Origin: Bacteroidota bacterium
GTDB lineage: Bacteria > Bacteroidota > Bacteroidia > B-17B0 > Aurantibacillaceae
NCBI GenBank assembly: GCA_947487905.1
Contig: CANLAV010000006.1
Span: 1-40,867 of the forward strand
Direction: 5' to 3'
Length of the DNA: 40,867 bases
Shown here: positions 1 to 9,033 of the stretch, one piece after another
Position numbering within the stretch: position 1 is the stretch's first letter
Layout: the number at the start of each line of letters is the position of its first letter
The notes under the pieces: generated by a model
Told to the model about the DNA's origin: nothing
Seen by the model: only the letters and a program-made list of their open reading frames with translations
Databases searched by the model: none
Program-made: the position numbers and the translations under genes

Positions 1-529
1 AAACAAACCAGCCTAATACTCTTGTTGCTTTTGCAACTTGAGGACCTGCTGTTTGAGCTAATTTTGCAACTTCTCCAAACCAAACTAGGTATGCAATGTA
101 GAAGTAAGCAGCTCCAGAGATTACGCCCCATAAAACGCTTTGGTCTCTGTCGATTGTTTCTCCAAAGTAACCTGTTACAAGCATCACTATTGACGCAAAA
201 ATTAATTTCCACAATAAGCCAATTTTAGCTCCTGCTTTTTTAGTGATTAAATAAAATTCAACACACATTAAAGGAACAGTTAAAATCCAATCCACATATC
301 TAAAGAATGTTGGTGAGTCTCCAGTTTCTAAATTGTAACTTCTCATGTAGTAGTAATGAACTGCTGCAATAAAAGTAATTAAACCAGATACGAGTACTGA
401 TGTTCTCCATTTTGCAGATGTGTTGTTCAACTCAAAAAAGAAAAAAACTGATGCGGCCATCATTGCCATAGTACCAATAAAGAACGTGAATGCGACGTAG
501 TTATCGCTTGCAATTTTTAAATGCTCCAT
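1..529 (-). CDS. Proteorhodopsin (green-type, proton-pump motif), partial: 3' end lies beyond the left edge
   Basis: Reverse-complement reading from ATG at 529 gives 176 codons with no stop: MEHLKIASDNYVAFTFFIGTMAMMAASVFFFFELNNTSAKWRTSVLVSGLITFIAAVHYYYMRSYNLETGDSPTFFRYVDWILTVPLMCVEFYLITKKAGAKIGLLWKLIFASIVMLVTGYFGETIDRDQSVLWGVISGAAYFYIAYLVWFGEVAKLAQTAGPQVAKATRVLGWFV. Helix C RYVDWILTVPLMCVEFYLI matches the proteorhodopsin signature with the DTE triad. Confidence 0.95.
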   Translation of the reverse strand, partial: MEHLKIASDNYVAFTFFIGTMAMMAASVFFFFELNNTSAKWRTSVLVSGLITFIAAVHYYYMRSYNLETGDSPTFFRYVDWILTVPLMCVEFYLITKKAGAKIGLLWKLIFASIVMLVTGYFGETIDRDQSVLWGVISGAAYFYIAYLVWFGEVAKLAQTAGPQVAKATRVLGWFV

Positions 530-615
530 TTTATTTTGTTTTTAAATTTTCCTACTCTATTGGCTTTTCGGAATCCGCCTTTTAGTAAAACACTTATTAA
601 TAATTAAAGTTTAAA

Positions 616-647
616 TAAATTTAATTGTTTCATTTTAATTATCCAAA
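616..647 (-). promoter_or_regulatory. Possible Bacteroidota-type promoter for the proteorhodopsin gene (TTTG-N20-TAAATTTA on the minus strand)
   Basis: CAAA at 644-647 and TAAATTTA at 616-623 on the plus strand. This resembles the Bacteroidetes -33 TTG / -7 TAnnTTTG pattern, but the last base of the -7 box deviates in an AT-rich background. Confidence 0.22.
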
Positions 648-851
648 AAAATTAATAAAATAATTTACATTGAAGTTGTATTAATTTTGTAAATCTAATT
701 TTATTTAATATTTGTCGCATAAAATTAATATTTTGTCTAAAAAATATTAATTAATGGGTTAGAGCTTTATTCTCATTTTTTGCCTTTTTAATCGTTTTTT
801 ATTGCCCACGTTTTATTATTACAAACATATATTTAAAACATAAAACAAATC

Positions 852-1784
852 TTATTTCCCTATCTCTGTAATTTGTTTTTCTAAAAACATAATACCTTCT
901 GTAAAACTTTTTGGATTATAACCCAATTCTTTTTTTGCCTTATCAATAATGAAACCTGTAATTGGTGGGCGTTTGGCAGGTTGTTTAATATCAGCCGATT
1001 TTGATGGTTTAATTAATGATTTATCTAGTTTGTAATAGTCAGCCACTAAATGAGCTAATTCTAAAATACTTAAAAAATCTTTACCTGAAATATTATAAAT
1101 ACCTTGGGCATTTTTTTCAGCAATCAAAATACAGCCATCTGCTAAGTCTTCTGCAAGTGTTGGCGTTCTAAATTGATCATCAACCACATTAATAACCTTA
1201 CCTTGTTCTAAATTTTGTTTTACCCACAACACAATGTTGCTTCGGCTCATGCTATCAACAATGCCGTAAACCAAAACGGTTCGTGCAATGGCACAATGTA
1301 AGCTGCTTGCTTGAACTATTTTTTCAGCGGCTAATTTACTTTCAGCATAATAGCTTTGTGGATTCGGCGTTTCGTTTTCATCTAAAGGCCCATGAGTACC
1401 ATCAAAAATAAAATCGGTGGATAAATGAATAAAATGTGGATGGTAAGTTGAGTCTTCTTGTTTGAGTTTTTCTAAAGTCTTAATTTGATTTTCAACGGCT
1501 GTTACATTTAATAACCAGCACGCTTCTTTTTCTGTTTCGCAAGCATCAACATTTGTCATAGCTGCTGTATTAATAACTACATCTGGCTTATGTTTCAAAA
1601 ACACATCACTCACATTTTGTAAATCAGTTATATCTAATGATTCATACACGTAGCCATCTGTTTTAACTAATCTATTAGTGCCTCTTGCTGTAGCAATGCA
1701 AGTGATGTTTGTGTTGTTTCTTAATTTGTAAACTAATTTTTGTCCTAATAAACCATTAGACCCTGTAATTAAAATTTTTTTCAT
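852..1784 (-). CDS. SDR-family sugar-nucleotide reductase, dTDP-4-dehydrorhamnose reductase (RmlD)-like
   Basis: N-terminal GSNGLLGQKL Rossmann motif; RmlD-like NTAAMTNVDACE and YAESKLAAE segments. Confidence 0.8.
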   Translation of the reverse strand: MKKILITGSNGLLGQKLVYKLRNNTNITCIATARGTNRLVKTDGYVYESLDITDLQNVSDVFLKHKPDVVINTAAMTNVDACETEKEACWLLNVTAVENQIKTLEKLKQEDSTYHPHFIHLSTDFIFDGTHGPLDENETPNPQSYYAESKLAAEKIVQASSLHCAIARTVLVYGIVDSMSRSNIVLWVKQNLEQGKVINVVDDQFRTPTLAEDLADGCILIAEKNAQGIYNISGKDFLSILELAHLVADYYKLDKSLIKPSKSADIKQPAKRPPITGFIIDKAKKELGYNPKSFTEGIMFLEKQITEIGK

Positions 1785-1817
1785 GAGTAAATATAAATAG
1801 TTTGATTAAAATATATT

Positions 1818-2438
1818 TTATTTTTTTCGATTTTTTAAATAGGTTATCAAGACAGGAATGGTTGTGATCGTAATTAATCCAATAACAATATAGCCGATGT
1901 AATTTTCTATTTGCGGAAATTCTTTTCCTAAAAAAAATGCCAAGCTCGTTAAGGATGTAATCCATAAAATAGCGCCAACAATATTGTAAAACATAAAGCG
2001 TTTAAAATCTACTTGGATAACACCTGCTAATATAGGAGCAAAGGTTCTAATGATTGGTAAAAAACGACCTAAAATCAATGCTTTTCCACCATGCTTGCTG
2101 TAAAATAGTTTGGTTGTTTCTAAATGTTTTTTTCTAAATAAAAAGGTGTCTTTTTTCTGAAATAAATTTTCTCCTGTTTTTTTTCCAAACCAATAGCCGA
2201 CGATATTTCCTAAAACGGCTGAACAAATCAATAAACCAATCAATAAAAAAATAGATGTATTTAATAAATGTGGTTTAGTAGCACATAATAATCCTGAAAT
2301 AAATATGAGCGAATCTCCTGGTAAAAAAAATCCAATAAATAAGCCTGTTTCGGCAAATACGACAAATAGTAATAACCATAAGCCTCCGTAATGTATAATG
2401 CTTTCAGGGTTTGTCAGTTGTTTTAAGAATTCAAACAT
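1818..2438 (-). CDS. DedA/SNARE-associated family membrane protein
   Basis: Hydrophobic protein with ETGLFIGFFLPGDSLIFISG and GRFLPIIRTFAPILAGV motifs typical of DedA. Confidence 0.88.
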   Translation of the reverse strand: MFEFLKQLTNPESIIHYGGLWLLLFVVFAETGLFIGFFLPGDSLIFISGLLCATKPHLLNTSIFLLIGLLICSAVLGNIVGYWFGKKTGENLFQKKDTFLFRKKHLETTKLFYSKHGGKALILGRFLPIIRTFAPILAGVIQVDFKRFMFYNIVGAILWITSLTSLAFFLGKEFPQIENYIGYIVIGLITITTIPVLITYLKNRKK

Positions 2439-4256
2439 TTAAATCGTGTTTTGAATGTCAAACAATTTCTTTTTTTCGATACTTGCTTTTATATCGTCTA
2501 ACTGTCCTTTCGGGATGGAGTTAATTAATTTTTTCGTGTAGTCTGTTTGCGGATTCATATAAATAGAATCAGCTTCACCTAGCTCAACAATTTTCCCTTT
2601 ATTCATAACAGCCATTCTATCACTCATAAATTTAACCACACTTAAATCGTGCGAAATAAAAATGTAAGTGAATTTAAATTCGCGTTTTAAATCGTTTAAT
2701 AAATTTAATACCTGTGCTTGCACAGAAACATCTAAGGCACTCACACTTTCATCACAAATAATAAATTTCGGATTGAGTGCTAACGCACGAGCAATACATA
2801 CACGTTGTCTTTGTCCACCACTAAATTCATGTGGGTAGCGATTAAAATGTTTTTCTTCTAAGCCAACTTTTTTTAGTAGTTCTAAAACACGTTCTTTCCT
2901 TTCTTGAGTTGAACTTAACATATTATGGACCTGCATAGGTTCCATAATAGATTTCCCAATCGATATGCGCGGATTCAATGAGGAGTAGGGGTCTTGGAAT
3001 ATAATTTGCATATCTTTTCGCAATTCTCGCATTTCTTTTTGTGAGTATGCTAATACATTTTTTTGCTCAAAATATATTTCTCCTGATGTTGGTTCATTTA
3101 ATCTTAAAATGGTTCTTCCTAATGTTGTTTTTCCACAGCCACTTTCTCCAACGAGTCCGAGTGTTTCGCCTTCGTAAACGTCTAAAGTTACATCATCCAC
3201 TGCTTTTAACCAATCTGTTGTTTTTCCAAAAAAACTTTTGTTTTTAGGAAAATAGGTTTTGATATTTTTTATTTCTAATATTTTTTTTCTCGCATAAAGC
3301 TCTTTGTGTTCCGCTACTCGTTGTTCTTGTGATACAATAACGCTATTTATAGATTCACTTACGCTTTTTGCAATTTCAATCATATTTCCTTGGTCATCCA
3401 ATTTCATGAAGTCTGAAGAAACAGGTAATCGTAAAATGCGCTTATCTAATGGCGGTCTACACGCTAATAAACTTTTTGTATAAGGGTGTTGTGGATTTGT
3501 AAATATATCGAGTACTGGACCTTGCTCTACCACTTTGCCTTTGTACATAACCATGACTATATCAGCAAGTTCTGCAATGACGCCTAAATCGTGTGTAATA
3601 AACATAATTCCCATTTCATGTTCTTTTTGTAATTGAAGCATGAGGTCTAATATATTTTTTTGAACGGTTACGTCTAATGCAGTGGTTGGTTCATCAGCAA
3701 TTAAAATACGAGGATTACAGCTCATGGCCATAGCTATCATCACACGCTGTTTTTGTCCCCCCGAAATTTCATGAGGATATGCATCAAACATACGTTCTGG
3801 ATCAGGTAATTGTACTTGAGAAAATAGATGAAGTGTTTTTTGTTTGGCTTCTTTTTCATTTATTTTTTGATGTAAAATAATAGCTTCCATGACTTGGGCG
3901 CCACAAGAATAAACTGGATTTAAACTTGTCATGGGCTCTTGAAATATCATGGCGATTTCATTTCCTCTGAATGCGCGCATGTCCTGATTAGAAAGTGTTC
4001 TCAAATTTATAATACCATTGTTTTTGGAATGGTACAAAATTTCTCCACCAGAAACTCTCCCAGGAGGATTGGCTATTAACTGCATAATGGAAAGTGATGT
4101 GACTGATTTTCCAGAACCACTCTCTCCAACTATACCAATCGTTTCTCCTTTATGTAAGGTAAATGAAATGTCGTTTACAGCTTTTATTAATTCGTTATCA
4201 GATTTAAACTCTGTAACTAAATTTTTTACTTGTAGGAGTACTTCTTTTTCCATCAT
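2439..4256 (-). CDS. Duplicated-NBD dipeptide/oligopeptide ABC transporter ATP-binding protein (DppD-DppF-like fusion)
   Basis: Two Walker A motifs (GESGSGKS, GESGCGKT) and two signature motifs (ISGGQKQR, FSGGQRQR). Confidence 0.92.
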   Translation of the reverse strand: MMEKEVLLQVKNLVTEFKSDNELIKAVNDISFTLHKGETIGIVGESGSGKSVTSLSIMQLIANPPGRVSGGEILYHSKNNGIINLRTLSNQDMRAFRGNEIAMIFQEPMTSLNPVYSCGAQVMEAIILHQKINEKEAKQKTLHLFSQVQLPDPERMFDAYPHEISGGQKQRVMIAMAMSCNPRILIADEPTTALDVTVQKNILDLMLQLQKEHEMGIMFITHDLGVIAELADIVMVMYKGKVVEQGPVLDIFTNPQHPYTKSLLACRPPLDKRILRLPVSSDFMKLDDQGNMIEIAKSVSESINSVIVSQEQRVAEHKELYARKKILEIKNIKTYFPKNKSFFGKTTDWLKAVDDVTLDVYEGETLGLVGESGCGKTTLGRTILRLNEPTSGEIYFEQKNVLAYSQKEMRELRKDMQIIFQDPYSSLNPRISIGKSIMEPMQVHNMLSSTQERKERVLELLKKVGLEEKHFNRYPHEFSGGQRQRVCIARALALNPKFIICDESVSALDVSVQAQVLNLLNDLKREFKFTYIFISHDLSVVKFMSDRMAVMNKGKIVELGEADSIYMNPQTDYTKKLINSIPKGQLDDIKASIEKKKLFDIQNTI

Positions 4257-4313
4257 AATACCTTACGAATATAACTAAATCGATTTAAAACAGTGAAAGG
4301 CTTTTTCAACGCA

Positions 4314-5657
4314 CTAACCTTTATAAAATAGCCATTTCCCTAGCTCTTTCCAAGTTGTTTTTTTACCATACATTAAAATACCTGTTCGGTATATTTTACC
4401 GGCTAACCATGTGAAAAATAAAAAGCCAATTATGAGCATCACCATAGATAGAAGTAATTCCCACATTGGCACGCCAAATGGCAATCTTACCATCATAACG
4501 ATGGGCGAAGTTAATGGGAAAATGGAAAAGAATTGCGCCATGCTACTATCTGGATCTTTAATAATGCTCTGAGCAATAATAAAGCTTAAAATAAGTGGAA
4601 TAGTTACAGGCAAAATAAATTGTTGTGTGTCAGCTTCATTATCAACGGCCGAGCCAATAGCGGCAAATAAGGCAGCGTATAGTAAGTAGCCAAATAAAAA
4701 GAAAAACGCAAAACATACTATAATTTGACTGAAGTTTACTTTATCTAAATCATTAAATAAGGCAATGGCTTCATTGGGTGTTTCTACTTTTTCCATCTTT
4801 GTAATTCCAGCGGTTAAATCATTTTTCATGACTTTTTCTATTTGTGAATTTTGTTTCACCTTGTCCGCTAATTCATCTTTAAATAGAAAAGTAGTAATCG
4901 CAGTTTGAAGAACGAGCGTTAAAATAATCCATAAAATGAATTGAGTTAAACCAACTAAAGCGACACCTAATATTTTCCCAAGCATTAATTGAAATGGCTT
5001 TACAGAGGAAATAATAACTTCAACAATTCGGTTTGATTTTTCTTCTATTACACCACGCATCACTTGCGAGCCGTATAAAAATATCATAAAGTAAATGGCA
5101 AAAGCACAGCCGAAGCCAATACCCATATTTAGTTCTGTATTTGTTTTTTCATCTTTACCATCTTCAGTCACTTTTAAGGTTAATAGTTGCACTTGTCGGC
5201 GGGCATTATCAATTTTTTTTATGTCAATGCTATCTCCTTGTAAACGGTAATCAAACAAAATATTTTCCATTTGATTGGTTATATATTGTTCGGTGCTAAT
5301 ACCTGGTTGTTTTTTATAATATAATACTGGAGTTGTTTTTTCATCGTTTAAGGCATCCCCTTTTATTTCCATAATTAAATCAAAGGGACCATCTTTTAAT
5401 TTAAGTTTTGCACTTGCAATGGATTCCGATCCATAAGTAAATTTAATTTCGGTTGTATTGGTTAATTTTTCAATGAATAAACCACTGTGGTCGAGTACTA
5501 AAATTTGATGATCTGTTTTATCACGCATAGCCAGCCATACAGGCACAATTAAAACTCCTGCCATAAGAAGTGGGCCTAAAATTGTCATGATAATAAATGA
5601 CTTTTTCTTTACTCTTGAGAAGTATTCGCGTTGTATGATTAATACTAATTTGTTCAT
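4314..5657 (-). CDS. ABC-2 type transporter permease (NatB-like)
   Basis: N-terminal TM, large extracytoplasmic loop, GVIEEKSNRIVEVIISSVKPFQLMLGKILGVALVGLTQF motif; adjacent to ATPase gene. Confidence 0.85.
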   Translation of the reverse strand: MNKLVLIIQREYFSRVKKKSFIIMTILGPLLMAGVLIVPVWLAMRDKTDHQILVLDHSGLFIEKLTNTTEIKFTYGSESIASAKLKLKDGPFDLIMEIKGDALNDEKTTPVLYYKKQPGISTEQYITNQMENILFDYRLQGDSIDIKKIDNARRQVQLLTLKVTEDGKDEKTNTELNMGIGFGCAFAIYFMIFLYGSQVMRGVIEEKSNRIVEVIISSVKPFQLMLGKILGVALVGLTQFILWIILTLVLQTAITTFLFKDELADKVKQNSQIEKVMKNDLTAGITKMEKVETPNEAIALFNDLDKVNFSQIIVCFAFFFLFGYLLYAALFAAIGSAVDNEADTQQFILPVTIPLILSFIIAQSIIKDPDSSMAQFFSIFPLTSPIVMMVRLPFGVPMWELLLSMVMLIIGFLFFTWLAGKIYRTGILMYGKKTTWKELGKWLFYKG

Positions 5658-5696
5658 GTTTTAAAATAGATAAATAGTTGAATACGTAATTGTATT

Positions 5697-6647
5697 TTAT
5701 TCTGTAAAATAACTTTGAGTATTGAGTGCTGGTTTATTTTCAACAACTGAAATAAATATATCATTCATTGAAGGTACAATTTCGTGAAAAGAAATAATTT
5801 CAGCATTTTGCAGAACAGCCTCCAATAAAGCGTTTGGCGTTGTTTGACGGAGCAATTTAATAGTAAGTGTATGCACATCACCGACTGATTTTTTTTCAAG
5901 AATTTCGGCGCCTGCCCATAAAGCATTCGTAAAACCAATCAAATTTCCTTTGAAAATAACGTGGAATGTATTGCTCCTGTGTGCTTTTCTAATATCGCTA
6001 ACAGTCCCATCTAATATTTTCTCAGATTTATGAATCAAGGCAATGTTATCACAAAGTTCTTCAACACTGCCCATATTATGGGTTGAGAAAATGATGGTAG
6101 ACCCTTTTTCTCTTAACTCTAAAATTTCATTTTTAATGAGTTGTGCGTTAATAGGGTCAAAACCACTGAATGGTTCATCTAAAATTAATAGTTTTGGCTC
6201 ATGCAAAACGGTTACAATAAACTGTACTTTTTGTTGCATCCCTTTACTTAGCTCTTCTACTTTTTTATCCCACCAACTTTCTATTTCAAACTTTTTAAAC
6301 CAATGTATTAATTTTTCTTTGGCAATGTTTTTCTTTAATCCTTTTAATTGAGCCAAATACATCACTTGTTCGCCCACACTCATTTTTTTATACAATCCTC
6401 TTTCTTCGGGTAAATAACCAATATAATCAACATGTTTAGGGGCTAATTTTTCGCCACAAAAAATTACTTCACCGCTGTCAGGACCTGTAATTTGATTGAT
6501 AATTCGGATTAAAGATGTTTTACCAGCACCATTAGGCCCAAGTAAACCAAATATTGCTTTTTCGGGAATTTCTAAGCTTACATTTTTTAATGCTTGGTAA
6601 TTTCCGTAATGCTTATTGATGTTTTTTACTTCTAAAATTGAATTCAT
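5697..6647 (-). CDS. ABC transporter ATP-binding protein (NatA-like)
   Basis: Walker A GPNGAGKTS, signature LSKGMQQKV, Walker B LLILDEPFSGFDP. Confidence 0.9.
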   Translation of the reverse strand: MNSILEVKNINKHYGNYQALKNVSLEIPEKAIFGLLGPNGAGKTSLIRIINQITGPDSGEVIFCGEKLAPKHVDYIGYLPEERGLYKKMSVGEQVMYLAQLKGLKKNIAKEKLIHWFKKFEIESWWDKKVEELSKGMQQKVQFIVTVLHEPKLLILDEPFSGFDPINAQLIKNEILELREKGSTIIFSTHNMGSVEELCDNIALIHKSEKILDGTVSDIRKAHRSNTFHVIFKGNLIGFTNALWAGAEILEKKSVGDVHTLTIKLLRQTTPNALLEAVLQNAEIISFHEIVPSMNDIFISVVENKPALNTQSYFTE

Positions 6648-6729
6648 AGTATATTTAAAAATCTAAGTTATGATTTTTGTGTTTAAAAAGTATGTCCGTT
6701 TATCTTAAAATAAGTTATTTAAATTTGAA

Positions 6730-7914
6730 CTATTCAACATAAAAAGCCAATCCTTTTAAATATTCTCCTTCCGGAAAATTAGGCGTAATAGGATGATCGG
6801 CAGGTTGTGATAAGGTGTGTAACAATTTTAAATGTCTGCGAGATTCAATGGCTGCTGCTGTTACTGTATTATAAAATAATGCCTTGTCAATTACTCCAGA
6901 GCAAGAAAAGGTAAATAAAATCCCCCCTTTTTTGATATTTTGTAAAGCCATTTGATTTAAACGTTTGTAACCGATTACAGCATTATGAGATACGTTTTTA
7001 CTTTTTGCAAAAGCTGGCGGATCTAAAATAATGATGTCGTAATTTTTTCCATGATCTTTTAAATAATCAAAGGTATCAACTGCAAAGCCTTCGTGGTTTG
7101 TGGCATGATTCAAGATGGCATTTTTATCACATAACTCAATGGCTTTTTTACTCGAATCTACTGAATGTATGATTTCGCAGTTATTTTTTGCGGCATACAT
7201 ACTAAAACCACCTGTGTAAGAAAATGTATTTAATACACGTTTTCCTTTACTGTATTTTCCAAGCAATTCTCTATTATAACGTTGATCAATGAAGAATCCA
7301 GTTTTTTGTCCATTTATAAAATCGATGTAAAATTTGACGTCATTTTCAACTACAATTAAATCGCCTTGTAATTCTCCAAATAAATACTCGTTTGAAATGG
7401 ATGCGCCATAATTTGGTGGCAAAGTTTCCGAACTTTTATCATATACGCTTTTCAAAGCATCTCCATAAACTATCGCTAAAGCTTCGGTAATTTCTTTTCT
7501 GCATAAATGCATGCCAATACTGTGTGCTTGAAATACAATGTGTCCATTGTAAAAATCCATTATTAAACCAGGCATTCCATCGCCCTCTCCAAATACCAGG
7601 CGGTATACGTTTGTTTGTGGATTGTTTGCCAAATTTAAAAACTGACGGTATGTAAAGGCTTGATTTATTTTTTTAGTCCAAAATTCTGTGTTAATCTGTT
7701 GTTTGCTAAACGATATGATACGTGCAGAGATACTCGCTTTTTGGTATTGCGCCATTCCTAAAAACTGTTCTTTTGCCGAATATATTTCTACGATATCGCC
7801 ATCTGCTAAATTGGAATCCATGGTTTTGATAGCTCCCGAAAAAATCCAAGGATGAAAGCGTAATACAGGAAATTCTTTCCCATTGTGTAAGGTTATTTTT
7901 GGATAAGTTGTCAT
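6730..7914 (-). CDS. Class I SAM-dependent 23S rRNA (cytosine) methyltransferase, RlmI/PUA-like
   Basis: N-terminal PUA-like region, NTFSYTGGFSMYAA, DIIILDPPAFAKS and FSCSG motifs. Confidence 0.85.
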   Translation of the reverse strand: MTTYPKITLHNGKEFPVLRFHPWIFSGAIKTMDSNLADGDIVEIYSAKEQFLGMAQYQKASISARIISFSKQQINTEFWTKKINQAFTYRQFLNLANNPQTNVYRLVFGEGDGMPGLIMDFYNGHIVFQAHSIGMHLCRKEITEALAIVYGDALKSVYDKSSETLPPNYGASISNEYLFGELQGDLIVVENDVKFYIDFINGQKTGFFIDQRYNRELLGKYSKGKRVLNTFSYTGGFSMYAAKNNCEIIHSVDSSKKAIELCDKNAILNHATNHEGFAVDTFDYLKDHGKNYDIIILDPPAFAKSKNVSHNAVIGYKRLNQMALQNIKKGGILFTFSCSGVIDKALFYNTVTAAAIESRRHLKLLHTLSQPADHPITPNFPEGEYLKGLAFYVE

Positions 7915-7918
7915 GTAA

Positions 7919-7926
7919 CAAATGTA
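7919..7926 (-). promoter_or_regulatory. Candidate Bacteroidota -7 box TACATTTG upstream of the RlmI-like gene
   Basis: CAAATGTA on the plus strand matches TAnnTTTG on the minus strand, 4 nt from the annotated ATG (near-leaderless if used). Confidence 0.3.
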
Positions 7927-8014
7927 TGGCTTAATTAAGGTTTATTTAAGAATTTTAAAATAAAAATTAACTAAATTTACGTTTCAAATTTATATATTAT
8001 AGTTTTTACAAAGT

Positions 8015-8338
8015 ATGACAACATCTGAAATAAAATTAAAAGTGACGGTTGATGAAAATCAATTACCAGTTAAAATAGAGTGGGAAGCACCTGATGCTAA
8101 AGAAGGAAGTGTTTGTAAAAGTATGATGCTTGCTTTGTGGGATGAAAAAGAAAATAATACCATGAGAATTGATTTGTGGACTAAAGAAATGGGAATTGAT
8201 GAAATGAAAAAGTTTTTTCATCAAAACATTATGACTTTAACAGAAACCTATACGCGCGCAACAAACGATGAAGCCACGGCTAAAGAAGTACGCGAATTTA
8301 TGAGTGGACTCGGTAAAAAAATGGGAGTTTTAGCGTAA
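8015..8338 (+). CDS. gldC: Gliding motility protein GldC
   Basis: 107 aa, MTTSEIKLKVTVDENQLPVKIEWEAPDA...TMRIDLWTKEMGIDEMKKFFHQ, matches the GldC family. Confidence 0.9.
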   Translation: MTTSEIKLKVTVDENQLPVKIEWEAPDAKEGSVCKSMMLALWDEKENNTMRIDLWTKEMGIDEMKKFFHQNIMTLTETYTRATNDEATAKEVREFMSGLGKKMGVLA

Positions 8339-8406
8339 AATATTTTTTCTATTTATCAAATAAGAAATTATTTTATAGAACGTGTTTTTTTAAACTTTTG
8401 AATGTT

Positions 8407-8481
8407 ATGCCGAACTTGATTAGGCATCTTTTAAGTAATTAATTTTTATTGTTATGAGATTCTGAAACAAGTTCAGAATGA
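8407..8481. repeat. Paired REP-like palindromic elements in the gldC/mscL intergenic region
   Basis: ATGCC(8407-8411)...GGCAT(8423-8427), and TTCTGAA(8460-8466)-ACAAG-TTCAGAA(8472-8478) within GAGATTCTGAAACAAGTTCAGAATGACC. Confidence 0.5.
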
Positions 8482-8493
8482 CCTAAAATAAAT

Positions 8494-8525
8494 AAAGCTG
8501 AATAATTATTATTCAGCTTTTTTAG
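8494..8525. terminator. Bidirectional intrinsic terminator between convergent gldC and mscL
   Basis: Perfect 13-bp inverted repeat AAAGCTGAATAAT (8494-8506) / ATTATTCAGCTTT (8508-8520), flanked by A-rich and T-rich tracts. Confidence 0.85.
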
Positions 8526-8543
8526 TTTTCATTTTTTGTAACA

Positions 8544-8972
8544 TTATTTTTGTAAAGCGTCTCTAATTTCAGTTAATAAAACATCTGTACTTGATGGGAC
8601 AGTAGGTTCTGCAACTAGTTCAGCTTTTTTCATTTTATTCATTGCTTTAATAATCATAAACATTACAAATGCAACAACTAAAAAATCAATGGCAGTAGTA
8701 ATAAAAGCTCCCCATTGCACCGCAATTTCATTAACAGCTGCAGTTATGACAGCGCCACTAGCATCTTTCACTTCTGCAATGCCTTCTTTAATAACAATTT
8801 TTTTCTTTGTTAAGTCAATGCCTCCCATAAGTAAACCAACTAATGGTGAAAACATTTTTTCTACAAATGCACTAACTACTTTTCCAAAAGCAGCACCCAT
8901 TACAAATGCAATAGCCGTGTCTACTAAATTTCCCTTAAGAGCAAATTCCTTAAATTCTTTAATCATTCCCAT
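8544..8972 (-). CDS. mscL: Large-conductance mechanosensitive channel MscL
   Basis: MIKEFKEFALKGNLVDTAIAFVMGAAFGKVVSAFV signature. Confidence 0.95.
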   Translation of the reverse strand: MGMIKEFKEFALKGNLVDTAIAFVMGAAFGKVVSAFVEKMFSPLVGLLMGGIDLTKKKIVIKEGIAEVKDASGAVITAAVNEIAVQWGAFITTAIDFLVVAFVMFMIIKAMNKMKKAELVAEPTVPSSTDVLLTEIRDALQK

Positions 8973-9033
8973 TTTTTTGTGTTTTAGGTTAAATTGTATT
9001 TAAGGAATAACTTACATCTTTTGTGCCAAAAAA

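Noticed and set aside
22-228. Plus-strand 68-aa ORF at the left edge
   Set aside because: Antisense to the clearly recognisable proteorhodopsin reading frame.
1756-1965. 69-aa minus-strand ORF spanning the RmlD/DedA junction
   Set aside because: Out-of-frame overlap with both well-supported genes.
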